This document shows positions 1 through 5,510 of a stretch of DNA of 5,510 nt, one piece after another. Below the pieces are notes generated by a model. The model had not been told where the DNA came from, did not search any database, and saw only the letters and a list, made by a program, of their open reading frames with translations. Position 1 is the first letter of the stretch. Each line of letters begins with the position of its first letter. A program made the translations under genes and the position numbers. The stretch comes from Paracoccaceae bacterium (GTDB lineage: Bacteria; Pseudomonadota; Alphaproteobacteria; Rhodobacterales; Rhodobacteraceae), in NCBI GenBank assembly GCA_003565055.1, contig PXDM01000277.1, positions 1 through 5,510 on the forward strand. The letters run 5' to 3'.

Positions 1-1150
<1,150 letters not shown>

Positions 1151-1154
<4 letters not shown>

Positions 1155-1516
1155 TTCGGGGCGTCCTCCTTGGGTTCAGCGTAGCGAAGCTCATCGGTGT
1201 CGACTGTGCCAGTGCGGCGGAAGCCCTCGAAGGCGAGGGCGAGCGCGAAGGCCAGAAGCCCGAAACCGATCACGATTGCCGTCAGCACCAGCGCTTGCGG
1301 CAGTGCATTGCCGACCGCGCCCAGCGGTGTATCAGCGCCATAGGGCACCAGTGCGGGCGCGCCCTTGGTCATGCGGCCAGAGGCGAAAATCGTCAGATTG
1401 ACGGCGTTGGACAGCAGCACCAGTCCGAACAGAAAGCGCATGAAATTGCGCGTCAGCATCATGTAGACCGAAGCCGCTGTCAGTGCGCCGATGATGAGAG
1501 CAGTGAGGCTTTCCAT
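1151..1516 (-). CDS. mrpC: Mrp cation/proton antiporter subunit C (MrpC/MnhC), NuoK-like
   Basis: This is a small membrane subunit of the Mrp antiporter, homologous to NuoK, thought to help build the proton path next to MrpA and MrpD. The 121-aa product has the usual family length. It shows three predicted membrane segments at about residues 3-21, 26-46 and 73-97. The diagnostic ALPQALVLTAIVIGFG motif lies at 71-86, before a charged cytoplasmic tail rich in Asp, Glu and Lys. The ATG at 1516 follows the mrpB stop by one base (TGAGATG), and GGAGG lies at 1526-1530 with a 9-nt spacer, which fixes the start. The stop shares four bases with the mrpD start. No key residue appears lost. The NuoK alternative is unlikely given the neighbours and the PQALVLTAIVI signature. 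Confidence 0.96.
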
Positions 1517-1517
1517 C

Positions 1518-1940
1518 TCAGGTCTCCTCCTCGAAAGCGAATGTCAGCGACAGGATGCCGCCCAGAACCACCAGATAAACGCCGATATCGAAGACCAGCA
1601 CGGTGTTGATCGAGAACGCGGATGTCTCATAGCTGTCGCCGCCCACCCAGTACCATTGGCCGGTGAAGAACGGATCGCCCATGAAGAAGGAAAACAGCCC
1701 CGCCAGAAGCGCGATGCCGAGGCCGATCACCGCGATGATTTCGGGCGAGACGCGCAGCGCGCTGCGGGTTTCTTCCGGGCCACAGGCCAGCGAATAAATG
1801 ATGAAGGCCACGGCCCCCAACAGCCCACCGATGAAGCCCCCGCCCGGCAGATGGTGCCCGCGCAACAGCATGAAAAGCGAGAAGACGAAGACCAGCGCCA
1901 CCAGAAGCCGCGCGCCGGCCGTGAAAATGATGGAGTTCAT
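1518..1940 (-). CDS. mrpB: Mrp cation/proton antiporter subunit B (MrpB/MnhB)
   Basis: This is a membrane subunit of the Mrp antiporter carrying the MnhB domain. The 140-aa product matches a free-standing family member. It has about four hydrophobic segments (residues 8-26, 36-52, 67-88, 112-135). The signature GHHLPGGGFIGGL is at 28-40, and FDIGVYLVVLGG at 117-128 contains the conserved Asp118. Because MrpB is a separate gene and not fused to MrpA, the operon is of the seven-gene group 1 layout. The ATG at 1940 overlaps the mrpA stop as ATGA, and GAGGAGG at 1948-1954 gives a 7-nt spacer, so the start is well supported. The C-terminus ends in an acidic EEET tail. The structural role within the complex is family knowledge; antiport activity itself is ascribed to subunits A and D. 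Confidence 0.96.
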   Translation of the reverse strand: MNSIIFTAGARLLVALVFVFSLFMLLRGHHLPGGGFIGGLLGAVAFIIYSLACGPEETRSALRVSPEIIAVIGLGIALLAGLFSFFMGDPFFTGQWYWVGGDSYETSAFSINTVLVFDIGVYLVVLGGILSLTFAFEEET

Positions 1941-4207
1941 TTCTTTTCCTCCTCTTTCGTCGCGCGCATGCCCTTGAGGAGCACGAAAGCTCCCAGCGCT
2001 GCGATCAGCACCACGGCGATTTCGCCGAATGTGTCGAGCGTGCGGAAATCGACGAGGATCACATTGACGATGTTGCGCCCGAAAGCCTCGGTCCAGCTTG
2101 CGCCCTCGAAGAATTCGGTCAGGCGGCGGTCAAAGGGCTGATCGACGACCAGCAACAGCACCCAGGTGGTCAGCGCCCCGACCGCAATGGCCAGAACCGC
2201 ATTCGGGAAGCTGTGTTTCTGCACGCCGGACGGGTCGAGATGCGGCATTTTCAGCAGGGCCAGCGCCAACAACACCACGACCAGCAATTCCACAAGGAGC
2301 TGTGTGATCGCCACATCGGGGGCCGAATAGGTGATGAAGATCAGCGCGACCCCGATCCCCACAGTGCCCAGCGCCACAAGCGCTGTGATGCGCGAGGAGG
2401 TCAGCACGACCAGCACTGTGCCGACAAGGATCAGAAGCGCGATGCCCCATTCCATGAAGTTCAACCCGGCGAAATTCAGGCTCGGGCCGCCCGCTGCGCG
2501 CGTGATAAGCGTGATCAGCACTGTCAGCGCGAAGACAGCAAATGTCGCGAACATATATTGCCGCAGCACGCCAGTCTGGATGAGCCGCGTTTGGCCCTTG
2601 GCAAAGCGCACGAACAGGTCGAGGAAATCATCCCAGCGCGCATCGAGATCGGGCGCGCGAAGCTCGATCTGCGCAAGGCGCGCGCGCAGGCTCTGATGCT
2701 TGGCGTAGATCAGGAAGCCCAGCGCGAAGGTGATCAGGCTCAGCAGAAGTGGCAGGTTGAACCCGGCCCAGAGCTTGACCCGTCCGCCGACATCGGGCGC
2801 GCCCATGACGGCGGCTACTGCAGGCTCGATGATGTAATAGGCGGCCACACCCGGCAAAAGCCCGAAAGCCAGCCCCAGAACGCCCAGCACGACGGGGCCA
2901 AGGAGCATCGGCCACGGCCCTTCATGGGGCTCGTGGGGCAACTCACCTTGCGGGCCGTAGAAGGGTTTGTAGGCGACGATGCCCGCGACTGCGAACATCA
3001 GCGCGAAGGCAATGAGCGCCATGGGCAGGACGAAGAGCATCAGATGCATCTCCAACGCACCCGCATAGGCGACTTCCTTGGCGATGAAGCCCAGGAAGGG
3101 CGGGATGCCCGCCATGGCCAGACCAGCCGCGGCCGCCGCCATCGCCGTGATGGGCATCGCGGCTTTCAGCCCGCCCAGCAGGTTCGCATCGCGCGTGCCC
3201 GTGGCGTGGTCGATGATCCCGATGGTCAGGAAGAGCCCGGCCTTGTAGAGCGAATGCACCAGCAGGAAGGTCATGGCGGCAGTGATTGCATAGCCGGTCG
3301 ATCCGGCGAGGAACATGACCAGCGTGCCAAGCGCCATCAGCGTCGTATAGGCCAGCGTCTGTTTCAGATCCGTCTGACGCAACGCCATGAAGGAGGCGAA
3401 AACGGCAGTGACCGCCCCGAAGATCGACAGGATCCAGATCCACAGATCACTCCCTGACAGCGCAGGATGCGTGCGCGCGAGCAGATAGACCCCGGCCTTC
3501 ACCATGGTTGCGGAATGCAGATAGGCCGAAACAGGCGTCGGCGCGGCCATGGCGTTGGGCAACCAGAAGTGGAACGGCACTTGCGCCGATTTGGTGAATG
3601 CGCCCGCCAGAACCAGAAACAGGATCAGCGTGTAATATTCCTGCCCGACAAGACTGCCTCCAGCCATTAGCTCGGATAACTCGAAACTGCCTTGCGAGAC
3701 CCCCATCAGGATGAAGCCCGCAAGCAGCGCGAGCCCCCCGGTCGCGGTCAGAAGCAGCGCCTGAAGCGCATTGCGGCGCGACTTCGGGTCGGTATGCGTG
3801 AAGCCGATCAGCAGATAGGAGGTGAAAGTCGTGAGTTCCCAGAAGACAAAAAGCGCGATCAGGTTATCGGCCAGCACCAGCCCCAGCATCGAGAGCATGA
3901 AGCTGAACAGATAGAGCGCGAAACGGTCATATTGCGGATGCCCGGCGAGATATTTCGCAGCATAGAGCATCACCATCGCGCCAATTCCGGTGATCAGGAG
4001 CGCGAACATCAGGCTCAGCCCGTCGATCCAGAATGTCAGATTGACATCCAGCGAGGGGATCCAGGGGATGACCCAGCGCACCGGGTCGCCCGCAGCGACC
4101 GTCGGAAGATATTGGAGGAAAAACAGGAAAAGCGCAGCCGTCACGGCAGAGGTGCCGATGCCGGACAGGGTTTTCCACGGGGCGTTGGGGTCCGAATGAT
4201 CCGCCAT
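1937..4207 (-). CDS. mrpA: Mrp cation/proton antiporter subunit A (MrpA/MnhA), NuoL-like with C-terminal MbhD and MbhE-type regions
   Basis: This is the large inner-membrane subunit of the Mrp antiporter, homologous to NuoL, believed to carry part of the Na+/H+ translocation route. The 756-residue product is slightly short of the roughly 800 aa I recall for Bacillus MrpA. A NuoL/proton-channel domain spans about 60-415, with FWELTTFTSYLLIGF (Glu124), TKSAQVPFHFWLPNAM (Lys206), HSATMVKAGVYLL (His231, Lys237), HSLYKAGLF (His318, Lys322) and AKE (Lys377). A soluble linker lies at about 505-545. A DUF4040/MbhD-like segment follows at 585-655, with SAPDVAITQLLVELL (Asp631, Glu640). An MbhE-like end lies at 665-746, with VDFRTLDTFGEI (Asp720, Glu729). 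The start is the ATG at 4207, with AAGGAG at 4220-4225 and a 12-nt spacer; an in-frame stop upstream with no other start codon between rules out a longer form. It is the first gene of the operon and overlaps mrpB by ATGA. Confidence 0.96.
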   Translation of the reverse strand: MADHSDPNAPWKTLSGIGTSAVTAALFLFFLQYLPTVAAGDPVRWVIPWIPSLDVNLTFWIDGLSLMFALLITGIGAMVMLYAAKYLAGHPQYDRFALYLFSFMLSMLGLVLADNLIALFVFWELTTFTSYLLIGFTHTDPKSRRNALQALLLTATGGLALLAGFILMGVSQGSFELSELMAGGSLVGQEYYTLILFLVLAGAFTKSAQVPFHFWLPNAMAAPTPVSAYLHSATMVKAGVYLLARTHPALSGSDLWIWILSIFGAVTAVFASFMALRQTDLKQTLAYTTLMALGTLVMFLAGSTGYAITAAMTFLLVHSLYKAGLFLTIGIIDHATGTRDANLLGGLKAAMPITAMAAAAAGLAMAGIPPFLGFIAKEVAYAGALEMHLMLFVLPMALIAFALMFAVAGIVAYKPFYGPQGELPHEPHEGPWPMLLGPVVLGVLGLAFGLLPGVAAYYIIEPAVAAVMGAPDVGGRVKLWAGFNLPLLLSLITFALGFLIYAKHQSLRARLAQIELRAPDLDARWDDFLDLFVRFAKGQTRLIQTGVLRQYMFATFAVFALTVLITLITRAAGGPSLNFAGLNFMEWGIALLILVGTVLVVLTSSRITALVALGTVGIGVALIFITYSAPDVAITQLLVELLVVVLLALALLKMPHLDPSGVQKHSFPNAVLAIAVGALTTWVLLLVVDQPFDRRLTEFFEGASWTEAFGRNIVNVILVDFRTLDTFGEIAVVLIAALGAFVLLKGMRATKEEEKK

Positions 4208-4268
4208 CTGGGGGTCGGGCTCCTTCCTGTTCTTGGGGTCGGATGCGTGCCGCTCAGACCCTCGTCGC

Positions 4269-4287
4269 GTGTTTTAACCTGTGTTTT
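4269..4287. repeat. Perfect 7-bp direct repeat upstream of mrpA
   Basis: GTGTTTT occurs twice, at 4269-4275 and 4281-4287, separated by AACCT, giving a 12-bp period. Read on the mrpA strand it is AAAACAC-AGGTT-AAAACAC, lying 62-80 bases upstream of the mrpA start codon in a GC-rich background. Its position suits a transcription factor site or a promoter-proximal element, but I do not recognise the motif. Chance occurrence is possible for a 7-mer pair. Confidence 0.45.
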
Positions 4288-4301
4288 CCCATCTTGAGCG
4301 A

Positions 4302-4342
4302 CGGGACACAATTCGATTCGGCAAAATTCGGGACAGAATCCG
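4302..4342. repeat. Imperfect 14-bp direct repeat in the divergent intergenic region
   Basis: CGGGACACAATTCG at 4302-4315 and CGGGACAGAATCCG at 4329-4342 match at 12 of 14 positions, with a period of 27 bp. Two further ATTCGG copies (4316-4321 and 4326-4331) sit between or inside them, and a shorter CGGGAC recurs at 4392-4397. The element lies about midway between the two divergent operons, so a shared operator is conceivable. I do not recognise it as a known binding site. Confidence 0.4.
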
Positions 4343-4361
4343 CGAAGTTATCGCACGGTGC

Positions 4362-4390
4362 TTGCGTGTTGCCCCGCGCGACCGCATAAA
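4362..4390 (+). promoter_or_regulatory. Possible sigma70-type promoter for the small protein-peptidase operon
   Basis: TTGCGT at 4362-4367 and CATAAA at 4385-4390 are separated by 17 bp, the preferred spacing. They match TTGACA at 3 of 6 and TATAAT at 4 of 6 positions. Transcription would begin near 4397, about 80 bases before the small protein gene. A small inverted repeat, GCAC-G-GTGC (4353-4361), abuts the -35 box and could be an operator. The boxes are weak, so this is a candidate only. I saw no comparably good promoter facing mrpA. Confidence 0.35.
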
Positions 4391-4439
4391 TCGGGACGGG
4401 TGGGTCGGATACTTCTGACCGCAATGGGGTGAACGAGCG

Positions 4440-4478
4440 ATGTGTGGACTGTTCATCGGCCCTCGGGCGGTGATCTGA
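4440..4478 (+). CDS. Possible 12-codon leader ORF overlapping the next gene
   Basis: An ATG at 4440 opens a 12-residue ORF (MCGLFIGPRAVI) that stops at TGA 4476-4478. The last A of the stop is the first base of the next start codon (TGATG). GGGGTGA at 4426-4432 sits 7 nt upstream of the ATG, a reasonable ribosome binding site. The layout resembles a translationally coupled leader that could deliver ribosomes to the downstream start. No run of repeated regulatory codons is present, so classical amino-acid attenuation is not indicated. The peptide has no recognisable function; its MCGLF opening resembles class II glutamine amidotransferases, probably by coincidence. It could be a chance ORF. 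Confidence 0.35.
   Translation: MCGLFIGPRAVI
4466..4474 (+). promoter_or_regulatory. Ribosome binding site choosing the start of the small protein gene
   Basis: GGCGGTGAT matches the extended Shine-Dalgarno sequence GGAGGTGAT at 8 of 9 positions. The GGCGG part lies 7 nt before the ATG at 4478. This favours that ATG over the upstream in-frame GTG at 4442 and the downstream ATG at 4502. Confidence 0.6.
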
Positions 4479-4807
4479 TGTCAGATGCGCGGATTGATCA
4501 GATGACCTACCGGGTTGCCGAGGCGATTTGCAGAACCGATGCGAGCATCGCTGAGTTGCCCGAAGATCTGGCGCGGGGATGGCCGGATGCGCCCGCGCTG
4601 GAACTGGTGCTCGCCATGGCGCTCGCGGCGCAGGGCGTAGAGGGGTTTTTGGGTGATAACGGCAAAAGCGGTCAACATGCGCAGCAGGTCTGGAAACAGG
4701 CCGCTCTGATTGCTGCGCAAGTGCATCATCTGTCGGTTCTGGGGCTGCCCAATGCGACCGCGCGCGATCTTCTTGATTACTGGACCGAAGATGGCGGGCG
4801 CGGATGA
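4478..4807 (+). CDS. Uncharacterised small acidic protein coupled to P1-family peptidase
   Basis: I do not recognise this 109-aa protein and assign no function. It is acidic (about 15 Asp/Glu against 8 Lys/Arg) and looks largely helical. A hydrophobic Ala/Leu-rich helix (LELVLAMALAAQGVEGFLG) is followed by a Gln/Ala-rich stretch with two adjacent His (AQVHHLSVLGLP) and a C-terminal LLDYWTEDGG. There is no signal peptide or convincing membrane span, so it is probably cytoplasmic. It has a single Cys and no obvious catalytic or metal-binding set. The ATG at 4478 is chosen for its strong ribosome binding site; a GTG at 4442 would give 121 aa and an ATG at 4502 101 aa. Its stop overlaps the peptidase start as ATGA, suggesting coordinated expression, perhaps as a partner of the enzyme (inference). 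Composition is like its neighbours, with no sign of recent transfer. Confidence 0.75.
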   Translation: MSDARIDQMTYRVAEAICRTDASIAELPEDLARGWPDAPALELVLAMALAAQGVEGFLGDNGKSGQHAQQVWKQAALIAAQVHHLSVLGLPNATARDLLDYWTEDGGRG

Positions 4808-5510
4808 CAGAAGCACCGGGACCGCGCAATCTGATCACTGATGTCGCGGGGCTGCGGGTCGGTCATGCAGCGGATGCGCGCTTGCGCAGCGGAGTCAGCG
4901 TGCTCGTCGCGGATGCGCCGATGCGCGCGGGTGTTCATGTCATGGGCGGGGCGCCGGGCACGCGCGAGACGGAATTGCTGGCCCCGGACCGGCTGGTGCA
5001 GGAGGTTGATGCGCTTGTGCTCTCGGGTGGGTCGGCCTTCGGGCTTGATGCGGCCTCGGGCGTCGTCGACGGTCTGCGCGCGATGGGGCGCGGTTTTGCC
5101 GTGGCCGGGATGCGGGTGCCGATTGTGCCTGCAGCGATTCTGTTCGATCTGACGAATGGCGGGGACAAGACCTGGGAGCACAACCCCTATGCGGCTCTGG
5201 GTCGCACGGCGCTGGAGGCTGCGTCGCGTGACGTCGCGCTGGGCAGTGTCGGCGCGGGCTTCGGGGCGACGACCGCGCGGCTCAAAGGAGGGTTCGGCTC
5301 GGCCTCATGGGTGCTCGGGAGCGGGGTGACAGTCGGGGCGGCCGTCGCGGTCAATCCGGTTGGCTGTGTGACGATGGGGCAGGGGCCGGAATTCTGGGCG
5401 AGCCCTTTCGAACAGGGATGCGAGTTCGGGGGGCTGGGCATGGGGGTGGCCGATCCTGTGCCCGTGACGAAGCTCGCGCGCGAGGCCACGACAATCGCCA
5501 TCGTCGCCAC
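4804..5510 (+). CDS. P1-family (DmpA/NylC-like, S58) self-processing peptidase, 3' part outside window
   Basis: This is an Ntn-fold hydrolase of the family containing L-aminopeptidase D-Ala-esterase/amidase DmpA, beta-peptidyl aminopeptidases and nylon hydrolase NylC. Such enzymes cleave themselves, exposing a Ser or Thr nucleophile, and then act on amide bonds of N-terminal residues, beta-peptides or oligomers. The 235 complete codons carry LITDVAGLRVGHAAD (10-24), GGAPGTRETELLAP (48-61), LSGGSAFGLDAASGV (73-87), VPIVPAAILFDL (105-116), GAGFGATT (150-157), KGGFGSAS (161-168) and AVNPVG (182-187). Lys161, Asn184 and Thr229 fit the spacing of the NylC catalytic Lys189/Asn219/Thr267 as I remember it, placing the cut between Ala228 and Thr229. 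No signal peptide is seen, so it is probably cytoplasmic. The start overlaps the preceding gene as ATGA, with only a weak ribosome binding site, so it probably relies on coupling. The rest of the beta chain, probably about 80-100 residues, is missing. The substrate cannot be told from sequence. Confidence 0.93.
   Translation, partial: MTEAPGPRNLITDVAGLRVGHAADARLRSGVSVLVADAPMRAGVHVMGGAPGTRETELLAPDRLVQEVDALVLSGGSAFGLDAASGVVDGLRAMGRGFAVAGMRVPIVPAAILFDLTNGGDKTWEHNPYAALGRTALEAASRDVALGSVGAGFGATTARLKGGFGSASWVLGSGVTVGAAVAVNPVGCVTMGQGPEFWASPFEQGCEFGGLGMGVADPVPVTKLAREATTIAIVA

Noticed and set aside
2213..3457. A 414-codon open frame on the plus strand, antisense to mrpA
   Set aside because: Its product is an implausible mix of His, Arg, Gln, Asp and Glu without domain structure, as expected from the complement of a GC-rich membrane protein gene. 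The opposite strand encodes a full, motif-rich MrpA.
4243..4388. A 47-residue plus-strand ORF in the intergenic region, with in-frame repeats of SAK
   Set aside because: The repetition simply follows the 27-bp (9-codon) DNA direct repeat. Its ribosome binding site is weak, and it would start within the mrpA ribosome-binding region on the opposite strand. Treated as non-coding unless conserved elsewhere.
4442..4477. A GTG at 4442 as the start of the small protein, extending it to 121 aa
   Set aside because: The ATG at 4478 has a better start codon and an 8-of-9 ribosome binding site at ideal spacing. The extra 12 residues (MWTVHRPSGGDL) look like translated leader.
4254..4838. A 194-codon minus-strand open frame across the intergenic region and small protein gene
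   Set aside because: The composition is Arg/Ser/Pro/His-rich with no motif, and it lies opposite a gene with a good start, ribosome binding site and coupled neighbour. It would also run into the mrpA leader.
5187..5510. A 107-codon minus-strand open frame opposite the peptidase gene
   Set aside because: It is low-complexity Pro/Ala/Thr/Ser sequence. The plus strand carries the continuous P1 peptidase with many family motifs.

Overview
This GC-rich window contains two divergent gene groups that share a short intergenic region of about 230 bases. The protein texture, codon use and operon style suggest an alphaproteobacterium, most likely of the Rhodobacteraceae/Roseobacter type. That placement is an inference, because no rRNA or other phylogenetic marker is present.

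Minus strand, about 1-4207: the 5' part of a seven-gene-type (group 1) Mrp/Mnh/Pha cation/proton antiporter operon, transcribed from right to left. The order is mrpA (756 aa), mrpB (140 aa), mrpC (121 aa) and mrpD (first 384 codons, cut by the left edge). Each junction is compact: ATGA overlaps at A/B and C/D, and TGAGATG at B/C. A clear GGAGG-type ribosome binding site precedes mrpB, mrpC and mrpD. MrpA and MrpD are paralogues of the proton-pumping NuoL/M/N subunits of complex I, and MrpC is NuoK-like. Together with MrpE, F and G, which presumably lie beyond the left edge, they would form a membrane complex that exchanges cytoplasmic Na+ (or K+) for external protons. Its usual roles are Na+ tolerance and pH homeostasis.

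Intergenic region, 4208-4439: it should hold the control elements of both directions. It contains a perfect 7-bp direct repeat (GTGTTTT, 12-bp period), a second 14-bp imperfect direct repeat (27-bp period) and one plausible rightward sigma70-like promoter. I found no convincing promoter for mrpA.

Plus strand, 4440 to the right edge: a possible 12-codon leader ORF ends in a TGATG overlap with a small uncharacterised acidic, probably soluble protein (109 aa). That gene overlaps by ATGA with a P1-family (DmpA/NylC-like, Ntn-fold) self-cleaving peptidase, cut by the right edge just after its predicted autocleavage site. The chain of overlaps suggests translational coupling of the small protein to the peptidase. 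No mobile elements, CRISPR arrays, tRNA or rRNA genes are visible.
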